This document shows, in pieces, positions 1-11,580 of a stretch of 64,000 nt of DNA (its first letter is position 1; each line of letters begins with the position of its first letter). Origin of the DNA: Maylandia zebra. Taxonomy: Eukaryota; Chordata; Actinopteri; Cichliformes; Cichlidae. The stretch spans positions 19,603,786 to 19,667,785 of the forward strand of contig NC_135176.1 in NCBI RefSeq assembly GCF_041146795.1, read 5' to 3'. A program made the translations under genes and the position numbers. Under the pieces are notes generated by a model. That model saw only the letters and a list, made by a program, of their open reading frames with translations, was not told the origin of the DNA and made no database searches.

Positions 1-2296
1 ATTGAAACTTGTTGCTTGCCATTTTAATAAAATTGAAGCTCTTATCTTATGTAAGAGAAATAAAAATTGGCTAATTGTGCAAACCTAAATACAATGAAAA
101 TCAAGCTCTGGTGATGCAGGGGGAAAATGGCTAATTTTACAGAGAATTATGGATAGAGCAGGTGTATTTCATTGCACAGGAGATGACTGACTCCTGTGAT
201 ATTCAAGTTACCTAATTTCTGTATGTACAATGCATTTACAGTATAATGCTGTAAATTCACAGGAACCCAGTCACTCTGTAACAACGAGTAATCTATGATA
301 TCCTCGGTATAAGAACATTATTAGATTTGTTTTCTTGAGGTGACAAGAAGAAGACACATTGATGAGCATCATCAGCCCTCTTGTTAGTAACAGCGTTGTT
401 ATCATTTCAAAGTGATTCTTGATGCCAAGAGTAAGAATAAAAGTGAAGTACTTGTCATTTAAACATTTTTGTCTTGTTTTCAACTTTGAATTAAAAAAAA
501 ACTCAGGCATATCAGTTTGGTCTCTGTTGTATTTAGTGACTCATGAGAACATATGATTCACTCAGAGAGGGACTGTTCTGACATCTATTGTCCACCAGTG
601 GTAGTGTTCCTACACAGAGTGGACAGAAACAGGAAGTAATCTGTCCCACTTCATAAATGTACACCTATAATTACACTTAATTCTTTATGCGATTTGAAGG
701 ACATTTAAGATGTTGTATGTTACTGCATTTGCTCATCAAACATCTTAGAGACAGTAAAAGATCTATAGCACAAAGAGCCTTAAGCTGCATCCACACATGA
801 AGTGATTTCGAGTTATGTGGTGACCAGAAACCTTTGAAAGCCAATGAAACTTGGTAGCAATTGCAGGTTTTAAGAAACTTTGGCCCACTAGACAACTATA
901 GAACTATAGAAATGTATGTTTTTTGTATGCTAAACGTCTTCACATTGACACAAAGGGGAGTGTCTGGCCCACTTATGGCCAAATTGGTTTGTATGTGATG
1001 CAACATGCAAAATCAGTTTGACATCCTTTCATTAGAGGATTGACATATGATAGGGTGGTAAATACATTATAGGGTTACCTAGGCAACCACAACCTGGAAC
1101 GTCTACTAGTAGCCAAACATCTGTGTCAAAGTGATGCTTTACAGACAAACTGCTTCCTGTGTGGACGGGGAGACATCATACTATAATTAGTTTATGCATA
1201 TGTATGGATGTATGTTTGCATGTTCCCTATTTCCTCCTGGGGGAGTGGAGCCATCTTGATGAAACTTTGCATAAACATTGCTTAGGGAACTGCGAGTGCC
1301 AGCATCTATTATGCATATACAAACATTTTCCAAAAATCACATATACTGTTAAGAAAAAATTTAATGAACACTTTATATTTAGACTACAGCATCAAGTCAA
1401 ACTTCTAGAATATTGATCTGTTCAATTAAGTAATTGAAGGGGTTGTTAATATGTTTTAGCTGCTTTGACGAAATTAACAGCAGGTGGGACAACAATGAGA
1501 CAAGCCCCAAAACAGGAATGATTTTACAGGTGGAAGCCACTAACATTTTTTTCCCCTCTCATCTTTTCTGATTTTTTTTCAGTAGTTTGGCATTCGCATA
1601 GCTCATATATGTATGTATATTTGTATGATCTTTATCTGCTGCATGTAGCGTGGTGATTTTCTTGTCTGCATAATTGTGGCTATAAAGTTCAAATGTGATA
1701 AACAGACACCCACTGCCATTTATCAGTAAGGGATTTAGTGTTACACAGTTAACAGTTTAGAGGAGCAACAAAGAGAAATAATGAGTTCAGGACTTTGCAC
1801 ATTAAATTGTTGCTCCATCGTGTCACCAACAAGCTTTTTACTGTGTTTACTGTATTGTGCTTAGACTGACAGCAGAGCAGCGCTTTGTTACAGTCACATT
1901 GCCACCCCCTCTCTGCTGGACATCTTTCTTTGTGGTTCTCATGCTGTAATGGATCAGCCCCCCTTCACTTCACTGACAGATGTGAGTTGGGTTCATGTTA
2001 TGTGATCCCGACCGGGTTTTTGCCCTGAAAGATCAACTCAACTTCTTAAGGTGTGCTCAGCAGGAGGCGTTCTTGTCGTGAAAGCTGTGGCATTGTGGTT
2101 ATGTACTTTGAACCTAAGCATTTCTGTTGGGGCGTTTTAAAGGGTGTTCAGCTGCTCAGTTTCTCTTTGGTCCAGTGTCTTAACAGCACCCTAGGATCTT
2201 TACTTTGTGTCTCACACTGCATAAATCTATTTTAAACTGTGAACAAATAAATCCCGAGGCCACTAACAGCATAAGGCTCTCTTTTGCTTCTTTAAT
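1..2296. other. AT-rich intergenic DNA, no gene seen
   Basis: I see no exon chain, RNA gene or recognisable transposon here. The open frames are short and lack family resemblance or splice context. The stretch nearest 2296 probably includes 3' untranslated sequence of the minus-strand LIAT1-like gene, but no clear AATAAA on the minus strand marks its end. Confidence 0.5.
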
Positions 2297-2778
2297 TCAG
2301 TGTCTGCTCAGCTGCAGTAATGACGCAGCCTCCTGCTGGTCACATTTAGCTGGAACCTTTTTCTCTTTAGGAAAAGTCTGTCTTAAGGCGTCCTGGGTTT
2401 CTTTTAACAGAGCCTCTCTGTGTGCAATGTACCGCTGCCGCCTGTTGGCCCTGTACTGCTCCAGTCTCTTTGCCTCAGCCTGGGGATCCTGCAGCACTCC
2501 CTCCCACCTCAGGCTGAGAGTCTGAGCTGGGAGAGAGTGCTGCGGGACATTGAGCACTGTCACGTATCCCTGAGCAGTATCTCCGTTTCCATCGCTTTTA
2601 TGGTTCTCTGTCAGCGTGGCTGGAGAGTCCTTGCGGTGATTTTTCCTCTTTCGTTCTCGTTTCTTCTTAGTGGAGGCTCTGATCTTGGGAACCTGGTCTT
2701 GGGACTGACCCGGACTCTGAGGAGGCACAAGGGCCAGCGGCAAGATGTCAGGAGGCAAAGATACAGCCAGAAGTTTCT
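2297..2778 (-). CDS. liat1: LIAT1-like protein, 3' terminal coding exon
   Basis: This is the last coding exon of a protein resembling LIAT1 (ligand of ATE1; human C17orf97), a lysine-rich partner of the arginyltransferase ATE1. Two things support the call. A basic run reads KKKRERKRKNHRK. About 60 residues later a conserved block contains SLRWEGVLQDP and then RLEQYRANRRQRY, which I recall as the family signature (SLRW.G.L.DP ... R...Y..NRR.RY). The exon opens just after a minus-strand acceptor (CTTCCCTACAG, about 2779-2789) and needs one nucleotide from an upstream exon, or none if the AG two bases on is used. The frame is closed further upstream by a stop at 2792-2794, so the true start lies in an exon I could not identify. 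The acidic and proline-rich stretches are typical of a disordered protein. Family assignment is from memory of the motif, not a search. Confidence 0.6.
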
Positions 2779-4212
2779 CTGTAGGGAAGCATTATAAACA
2801 TGTAGGGAAACTAGCAAACAAAACTGAGGCTTCCTATTACTAATGACTTCCTATGGAGATTAAGGACTTTTGGCTTGGGTTACAGTAGAGAGCTATGATA
2901 GGTTAATGAGGAGGCACGGGGTCGATTCTCTGACGACCTATTCAAGTGATTTGAGGGATGAAACATGAGGGTCAGATGTTTTTCCATGCCTTTTCTTTTT
3001 TTTTTTTCTCTGTAGCATGACCAATAATAAATCAATGCTGTGCTGTGAGAGTTTCAAGAGCTTTTTATTAGGTCACAGTTTATCATTTCAGAATGGTTTC
3101 TGTACTAGCTGGTAGCATGGACTCCATCAGAAACATACATTTCATGGTCTGCTTCTAATATCCTTTCAATAACAAAAAATGTGGCACTGTAATTTAATTT
3201 CCTCTCCTCTAACGTGCCCTCGAGGCACAAATCTAATTTTCAGTGCTTTTCAGCACGAGGACTTCATTTTTCTAGATTTTGAGGTTGTCTTTGATTCAGA
3301 GATAGGCAGGTAGATCCATCACATATTCTTTTCATAAACTTTCAGTGTAGTGATTTTACTAGTTAAGGGAAAACACATAATATTATATATGAATCAGAAC
3401 TTGAGTTCCACTGATAAAAAAAAAGAGAATAAAATACCTGCATTTTCACAGTTGGAAACAATGCTTTTGTTTCTTTTCTTCTTTGTCTGCATACTGGTGT
3501 CTCAGTGCCGATGAGTAGGTCTGCTCACGCCAAACCAACTGATGAACAGGATAAAATTCTTCTTAGATTATTCTTCTTACTCACTGCAGGCAAGAAACCT
3601 CGGTGGAAACAAGTAGCCTGTCAGGAGCTGCCCTTCAATCTTATTTATTTAAAACAAATACGTTTTCTACAAACGGGGGGAGATGGACTAAGTACTGCGA
3701 GCTGCAGAGCTACCTTTTGTGCCTCACAATCACGCTACACCGCCAAGTTGCCAAGTGACGCCTCTCCATGGCAACAGGACACACCTTCCCAGAGAAGAAT
3801 GTCTTCGGGTCTCGTCGACACGTCAAACGAAGTAAGCCGAATTCGAGCTGCACTGTTCGTCTTTGCTCTGTGATCCTGACCGTGCTGCCAGCTGCCAGTG
3901 AATCAATCACTTTGACAATGAAGACATTTTAGAAACAGAAGGATGAACCTCATAGACTTTATTTGTTTAGCTGTTTTTATCTGACGCATTAAGTTTGCTG
4001 TTGATTTGGGAACCACGAGAAAGTTGATGGGAATCACGGGAAATCATGAGAAAGTTGAAATTGAAAACAAGTCTTATTTTTGTCTTCTGGGGAATACAGT
4101 GACTTGCATGAAGCGCGAATAGGAAACCAGTGACAGACAGGTATTCTGTATTTGAAATCGGTACGTTACACACATCATGAATAATGTGATTGTTGCCCAG
4201 GGTTAAAGCAGT
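2779..4212. other. Intergenic or 5' region of the LIAT1-like gene
   Basis: The upstream exon or exons of the minus-strand LIAT1-like gene should lie here or further right, but no frame-compatible exon with a donor could be fixed. Around 3690-3890 the DNA is more GC-rich and holds an X-box-like motif, CCATGGCAAC, near 3768. This may be a promoter. Open frames here (3505-3873 plus, 3710-3910 minus) have no family resemblance. Confidence 0.3.
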
Positions 4213-4284
4213 TGACCCCGGCGTGATTTGAACACGCAACCTTCTGATCTGGAGTCAGACGCGCTACCGTTGCGCCACGAGGTC
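4213..4284 (-). tRNA. tRNA-Trp (anticodon CCA)
   Basis: The minus strand folds as a 72-nt tRNA cloverleaf. The acceptor stem GACCTCG pairs with CGGGGTC (one G-T pair), followed by discriminator base A. The D arm holds TGGCGCAACGGTAGCGC (A box). The anticodon arm is TCTGA-CTCCAGA-TCAGA with anticodon CCA. The T arm is GCGTG-TTCAAAT-CACGC (B box). All stems are intact, there is no intron, and the promoter boxes match consensus, so it looks functional. It decodes UGG. The run of T after it on the minus strand is short (TTT within ACTGCTTTAACCC), so termination may occur further downstream. Confidence 0.95.
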
Positions 4285-7200
4285 TGTACTGTGCAACAAA
4301 CAGGTTAAAAAAAATAAAACACTGAAAGAGCTACGAGCCTCTGGGCAGTGACATAATCTTTAAAAAATAGTTTCTATTTTCAAAATCAAAAGAAAAAAAC
4401 TTTGTCATTGTGATTATTTAAGTTTATAAAAAGCTGGAAAGTAAAAAAAAAGTGTTTTAATCATGTTTAAGGGACTGAATGCCATCTGTAAAACTTTTGT
4501 CCTTCACACTCCTGCATGGGGATTTCAAAGCACTTCCACTGCATGCTGTGTGGTATTTTCTAGGGAGTTTCCATCCTTTTCCTGTTCCACAGAGTCGTGA
4601 TCACCACTGGTTCCTTGTACTGCACACACATCTGCCTTTTCCCGTAATTATTAAGTGTTACATGCACTTTAACCTTCCTATTAATTTCCAAGTAGCTAAT
4701 TTTGGCCCCCGGGCGCTATGCTTGGTCTGCTCTTAAACGCTAAACGCAGCAGTGCTAAAAATAGACTCAGTGCTGGATTTCAAGCGGATCTGTCCTGGTT
4801 CTGCATTTCCCCCACATATCTGTGATCTTCCAACAAGAACTACAGGAGGAAAAGGGACAAACCATCTGCTGAGTCACAGAGGACACGTAGCATTTATGCA
4901 TGCAGTGGTGACAAAGTTCAGAGTGAGACGCGATAGAAAGGTTTTTAAAGTCCTCTTTTTCCAAACGACACTGTTGGAACTGTCAAAAATAAAAACACTT
5001 TTAAAAAAACAGGATTGCATAAATGAGCAAGCAAAACTGATAAATCATGGGCAAAACAACAAAAGAGATCAAGTTTCCACAGCTAAACACATGAAACACG
5101 TGAACCACCTTTGACCCAGAATATTACATTTTCCACTTCTAGGTCATGTGACTGTGTTACATTTCATGCGTTTTGACCCATGCCTCTGTCACGTCTTGCG
5201 CTGGTGTGCTTACACTCTGGCTGCGGTGGAGGAAGATGTGACTCGCGTGCTTCTCCATCTGGTGCAGACATAATTACACAAACAGATTTTTACATGCAGT
5301 AAGTGCACTGGCATCTGCTTGTGAGGCCACTGTCAACAACAGCTCAAGTGCTTTTACAAACATGACAAGTTGGATTTTTTTTGAAGGTGCATTAAATAAA
5401 TCACAATCCTGTAACAGTAGGTGTTTTACAGATGAGAGTTCATTACTGGTATTCCCCCAGGCACTCTAGACATGTATAGCAGTTTTCAGAGAGCACTTAG
5501 ATCATTTTATATGCTGAACAGGGTTATTCTGTGTTAAATATATATCTGGGCTGGATTTCTACCTAAAATAATTATTTATGGCATACTCAACACTGGGAGT
5601 GGCACAGTAGATTGGCTTTTCTTTGTTTCCAATGCTGATAGCATTTCCCAAAAAATATCTGAGTGGTAGGTCACTATGGTCTTGTAGGAACTCATGAAGA
5701 ATTTGGGAATTTACAGGGGTCAAAATCATCTTAATACACCTTACTCATATTCTGTGGGAAACGCTGTTCTAAAAATATTCATGAAAAAGGAAGAAGACAT
5801 TTGAAAGTGGCCTTGTGAGGATTTGCTGCGTGTCCTCAGTGTGTCAGGTGACAGTGAGGAAGCAGCTTTTCAAACTGCACCAACCTTAAAGCTGCAGAGT
5901 GACAAGCCCAGGTTCACGGGAGAGAGACAGAAAGAAGCAAGGACTGAGAAGCAGTCACTGCTGCGTGAGCGTCTGTGTGCGTCAGCACTGAGAGGGTAAC
6001 TAATTCATCTCGACCTGCTGATGTCTCCGGAGGCCTCTTGCAGACTCGTATTAATAGAACAACAGCACAACTTTTGTGCAAATAGTTGTCTGTCAAAAGT
6101 GGAATCCTGCTTAATCAGCACTAACACTGAATTGTTCACATTTCGACGGGTCATGATTCCTGTTCTTCCAGAGAGTTAAACTGAGGCAGAAGTGTAGCAT
6201 AGCTTTTAAATCTTTTTTTTCTCCAATATGAGAATAGTTCCTGCACAACAAGGTTTGTGGATTTATTGGGGTAATCGGGCTTCTGGAAAGAGACGCTGCT
6301 TTTAAATGTATTTTTGTTGCATTGAGCAGAACAAGGCATGTGCTCTCCGGTTCCACTATATCCAAGAGAAGACACAAAAACTGGGAATCTCAAACCAACA
6401 AAATCTGGGATCAACAGTCCTGCCAGTCAGGGGGGAAGAAAGGTTTTTAGGTAAACTGTAGCTTTAAAACTTTAAACTTATGGTAAGTGCTTATCAAATT
6501 ATGCTTTTTATAAAAATGTGATAGCATTTCATAACACAGCCCATTAGGAATTAAATGGAATTTCACTGTATTTTGTTCTGAAATTACAGAGCAATGATAT
6601 TTAACAGTATATTTTACATTACAATAAAAGGGTAGCAATTCAAGTTTTTACAGGAAAGAAAAAAATAGTTAAACTATAGGTAATTTTAAGTCGTGCACAA
6701 GTTCTAGGTAATTTGGTGGAAAACCCAAACAACGTTTCTCCATCTGTAAATTTTGCATTATGACGTATTACCCGCTGCCAAGTATTCATAGGTAATTAGT
6801 AATTATATTGTTATTTCTAAAAGGGAATTACACCGTTAGTCACAGACCAGAAAAAAACTGCCTGAAGTTTCAATAACTGTCGTGTCGAGTGCAAAAAGAA
6901 ATGTGATGATTTTGAGCATCAAATGTGAGGACTTCGTCATTTACTGTCCTAATTGGGTCTTTTTGTTTGTAATTAAACACATTAAACAATTAATTCATCA
7001 TTGCACTATTTCCAATAACCTATTAGCTGCACTGTCATATGGAATCCGCCCACTCAACAAACAGTAGTAAATGCATAAGTAATGATAATCTAATGGAAAG
7101 CGTGTCGTGTAATACAGCATGTGTGACAGCATCTATATAGTACTTATGTGCGTGTTTTCTACTTTAGGCAGGGAAATAAAACCTGACGTTTTAACGTGAG

Positions 7201-7430
7201 TTACTACAAACAGGTCAATCTGCTGTCTCACGGCATGCACTTGTCTTGCGTGTACACGTCAGATCCGTGCAGGTTTTGACGTCCGTTTCTCGTGCAGGCC
7301 CACGTCATCACGCTGCCAGCTGATCGGAGTGGGAAGCCGGGTGTGTGTCTCGCCTGGGTGTGTGTGAGAGTGAAAGAGAGAGAGAGAGAGGCAGAGAGAC
7401 ACAGAAAGAGAGAGAAGGTGGGGGGGGGGC
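4285..7430. other. Intergenic DNA, nothing recognised
   Basis: This AT-rich stretch separates the tRNA gene from the first exon of the miR-22 host gene. I saw no protein-family motif, RNA gene or transposon end. All open frames are under about 120 codons and unsupported. Confidence 0.45.
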
Positions 7431-7671
7431 AGGAGTTGTGTAAAAGGGGCTGAAGTCCTGCGCTGTCTTCTCCGCTGCTGCTGCTGCTGTGTGCTCCACA
7501 CACTTAAACGCTGTCAAACGTTTCCGTAGCGCGGACGCAAATTTTTTCCACAGACAGCGACACACCCAGGCGGACTCCGCCGAGCAGTGGGCGAGGCAGC
7601 CTGAACTCCGCCGGACCGTTCAAGACGTGCCGGAGCGGGCAGGAGCGACCCGGCTGCTGTTGGTGGTCAAG
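7430..7671 (+). promoter_or_regulatory. CpG-rich promoter / first exon of the miR-22 host gene
   Basis: This is one of the few GC- and CpG-rich blocks in the left part of the window. It follows an AG-rich stretch at about 7370-7420 and a TATA-like TGTAAAAGG near 7438. It ends in a splice-donor-like AAG|GTGGGG at 7671. Together with the downstream miR-22 exon it is best read as promoter and non-coding exon 1. No ATG-led frame here resembles a known protein. Confidence 0.45.
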
Positions 7672-7906
7672 GTGGGGCGTATTACTCAGTGTGTGTGTTT
7701 CTGCTGGCTGAATGCTTGCTCTTGTCAGCCTGGTTTAGCCTTTGGCGGCTTGATGACCCAGTTTACGTGGAAATGGCAAATGGGGATGCGTCCTTCTCAT
7801 ACTTTATTCAAGTGTAATTCACCCCTGCTGCGGGTTTTCCGCGAATCGGCGTCGTCAGATTGAGGAGGGCATGGATTTGATGTTTTAGGAGTTCTGGTTG
7901 TGAAGG

Positions 7907-7908
<2 letters not shown>

Positions 7909-7992
<84 letters not shown>

Positions 7993-8020
7993 CAAGAGAG
8001 CGAGAGAGAGAGAGAGAGCA
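7909..8020. repeat. Compound microsatellite (TG)36 then (AG)n
   Basis: An uninterrupted TG dinucleotide tract runs from 7909 to 7980 and passes straight into an imperfect AG tract to about 8020. It lies just inside the putative first intron of the miR-22 host gene. Confidence 0.95.
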
Positions 8021-8685
8021 GGCCCTCTAACACAGGGGAGCTCATAGGATTTATGAGCACCTTAGAAATCTGACATTTGGCCATCCCACCATAAGAACTT
8101 AATTTCCATAGGTGGGCAAGAGCTTTCCATTTATTTTATTTATTTACACGCAGCTGTAATACTGCATAAATGTGCAAATATTATATTAGTCATCTTTAGT
8201 CCTACATTAATACAGAAGAGAGCAAAAAAAGCCTCTACAAGCACACAGACAGCCTTAGTGAAAATGTTCAGAGCTCTTGTTTTTTTTTTTTAAACCATGA
8301 GTGTAAAACTAAAGCGCATCCATCCAAATCAAAAGCTGGATTTGGAGGCTACAGCAACATGTCTGCGTTAAAACTTCACATTAAAAAGTGTCAGCACTCA
8401 AAGCCTTTTTAAAATCTGCTGAGTTCATAGCAGGCCAAGGAAAAAGCCTGCGCTCAAGTAGGGGATAGGTGAAAACCAGGATAACTGAGGCCGAGTCATT
8501 TCTCAGAAATGCAGTGACACCCGCCGTCATCTGGCACAGATGGGAAGATTCTTCAAGTGGAAGATGAGTTTATAAACACGACTTTGTAACTCTGGATGTT
8601 TATAAGGAGCAGGATAACATTCTTTAAGCTGCTGACGCAACAAAGCGTATGTAGGCCTTGCTGCCCAGGCCCTCCAGTCTCCTCA

Positions 8686-8820
<135 letters not shown>

Positions 8821-10006
8821 TGCATATGTATAGGGTTTCCCTTCAGCCTGCCTCATTTGTATAAAACATCTTAAAAGCAAAGTGCAAATATGCATGGGAT
8901 AAATGGTTAGAGGGCAAAGCTTGCTGTAGTGTCTGTTACATCGATGGAGCATGTCTTACATAATTGTGCAGCCAGAGTTCAGTGTGCCGGTAGGAATGCG
9001 CAATAGACTGTCACGAGCTGCATTTGTGCCATTGCAACCCAGAGTGTGACATAAGCTGCCCTGTCAGTGAGAATCACATGGCAATGACAAGATGTCCGTT
9101 AAAAAGCAACTCATCTGTGTTGTTTCCTTTGCATCCAGGCAAAAAAGAAAAGAAAGAAAGGAAAAAAAGCAACCTCCCCCTGTGCTGTGTTGCTGCCTTC
9201 ATTTGCAGAAGTGAAGCCATCTTGCTCAACTTGGGCTACACCCTTCATTCCTACTGCGTGCCTTGTAAAGGGAGGATGGGGCAAGAAGGGATGTGTTATG
9301 TAGGTTCACTAAAGAAAAAAGAAAGAAAAGATCCAGCGCTTTAAAACAAAATGGCACAGACTGCCTGAGGACAGGCTTACAGGCCTCATGCTGCACATTA
9401 CCATTTCCAGGCAGTGTCATGAATTCAGAGTGGCATTCAGACACTCCTGTTAGCAAATAAAACAGCCTACACTCCTTATTCGTGGTGATCTCAGGGTTAA
9501 AGTCAGATAGCCTTTAAAGTCCGGCAAACGGAGATCAGCAGAGTGTAAGAACGGGCCCTCTGCTCTATGAAGAGCGCTGCCAAAGCCACCGCCCTTTCTC
9601 TGTCTTTGTCCCCATTCCCAGTCTGAAATGTTCACTCTGTATTACAGACTACAATCTGGGACAGTAAACACGCTCAAGCAGGGCCACACCCACAGCAAAG
9701 GAATGCACCTGAATTGATATATGCAACAGATGCATAACGTTTAATTATCCTCCGTTTTCAGTCACTGAGGTGTAGCAGCATTCAAACCCCCGTCGCTGTC
9801 TCTCCAAACGTGGAGATAACTGCAGCAAAGTCACAGTCATGATCGAAGTAATCTTATCTCGACCCTGAGCGTAGAGGTCAAAGAAGTAGGCTCAAAGCAT
9901 GGTAAGAGGTCTCTGTCTGTCTCACCTAGTCTCAACTTTGCACTGTATGTTTTTGTGTTTTCTCTTCCTCACCTTCAGCAAAATGTCCCACCCACATATC
10001 ATGTAA

Positions 10007-10059
10007 CTTCTCTTCTCTTCTCTTCTCTTCTCTTCTCTTCTCTTCTCTTCTCTTCTCTT
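10007..10059. repeat. Pentanucleotide array (TTCTC)n
   Basis: About ten perfect tandem copies of TTCTC/CTTCT form a polypyrimidine run on the plus strand. Confidence 0.9.
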
Positions 10060-11329
10060 TCTGTTTAGCATAATTGTGGGCTAAAGTCTGATAAGAAAAC
10101 CTCCTAAAGAGTTAAAATGTCAGCAGTTCCTCGGTTTGTACATGGTTCATTTACACCGTCCTGTTTACAACCATCATTTCTATTTCACGTCCTGCCCATT
10201 CAACTCCACTGTGTTTTTCCTTTTTCTTATCCCATTTTGCTGTGGCAGAGAATGCACATCGACGGTCCCAGATAAACTCAATCCTTTTTGTATTAGGCTG
10301 TTTGTTATCTGTATATAAGCCTGTCTCAAGGCCTTCGACAAAACCCCCCGGTTCTGTCTGCCTCCCTTTCTTGGATGATGCAGCCAGAAATAAAGAGAAG
10401 GGGGTGGGGAGGGTCAAACCTGACAGTGAAGCCTCAGCCTGGACAGTCCAGATGTAGATGAGTAGAGAGACAGGCGATGGGTAAGGAACAGAGCGATGGA
10501 AAAAAAGGAGTGGAGGAGACTATGCGAGCCCACAGCAGCCAGATGGAATTTCTAACATACGCAGCAGGAATGTCAGGAATGCAGGACAGTCTGATCTGAC
10601 CAAGGGAGAGGGTGGAGAGGACAGACGAGTCAGGAAAGACAAAAAAAAGAAGAAGAAGTGGAGATATAGGAAAGAGTGGCACAGCAAAAGAGCCGGGAGA
10701 CTCAACACTGGCTGGCTTTGTTAACATAAAAATACAGAGTCACTTTTCGTGGAGGGAGTGGCACGCGATGGAACAAATAAGCAATTCAGTTTCAATTTTG
10801 ACGCTGTGGCAGTCATAGTGAACAGTTAACACTGCGAGTACTCCTGAGGGTGGCCCGGGGACTCGTACTGCACGTCCTCTTCACTGACTTCATTCAGAAA
10901 CTTTTTTCCTAACTGCTAGTGGCTTGTTTCCAGAGATGCCAGTGTCAGTTTGTCAGTCTGTCATTCTGTTGATCCCGCACTTCCGCAAAGCCTGCAGTAC
11001 AACAGCTGGCATGAAACTTGATGCGTGCATGCTAAGACGATAAAGTAAGGTGGTGAAAATTACTTTGGCTAAACGTCAGCACATTTACATTGTCACTGAG
11101 TGCCTTTAAACATAATGGTTTTAGTTTTTACTCTTATGAAAGACCATGGACCCCGCACACATTAAGAGGAGTCAGACTAGAATGAAAGTTGCTCAGTTGC
11201 ACCTATGGTCCAAACTCACTGACTAGCATAATTTGTGACTGAGTTATTGGCCAATTCCCACACAACTGGATAATCCTACTTCCTGTCTCTTAGATTAGAA
11301 TGACTATACTGGCCATTCTAAGACCACAT

Positions 11330-11580
11330 AGTACAAAATGGACTTCATTTTTCATTCAATGTGACGTGAAAGTAGTGATTAAGCCCATAAAGTCAAAAAG
11401 AAAGCGTTGCAAAGTTCAGAAGTGGACGGCTGTTTTCCCCATAGAGTTCAATTGAACTAGAAGTGTTTTTGAAACCAGAGAAGTCGCCCTCTATCGGCCA
11501 TTAAAAGAATGCAGGTTTGAGACACTATCGTGTTGGCTTCACTTTTTAGACCTGGAAGATTCACCCATCTTTTATGCTTT
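11330..11580. repeat. Unclassified dispersed repeat, copy 1
   Basis: The stretch containing TCGCCCTCTATCGGCCATTA, then a GAATGCAGG word and GGCTTCACTTTTTAGACC, resembles a non-coding repeat I recall from many teleost genomes. A second, shorter copy lies near 14275-14380 (CTGCCCCCTCTGGCCATTAG, then AATGCAG) and a third near 48385-48450. I cannot assign a class or find its ends. Confidence 0.4.

Noticed and set aside
3710-3910. Possible first LIAT1 exon (MERRHLATW...)
   Set aside because: Its only good donor leaves two bases, while the acceptor at 2778 needs one or none, so the reading frame would break.
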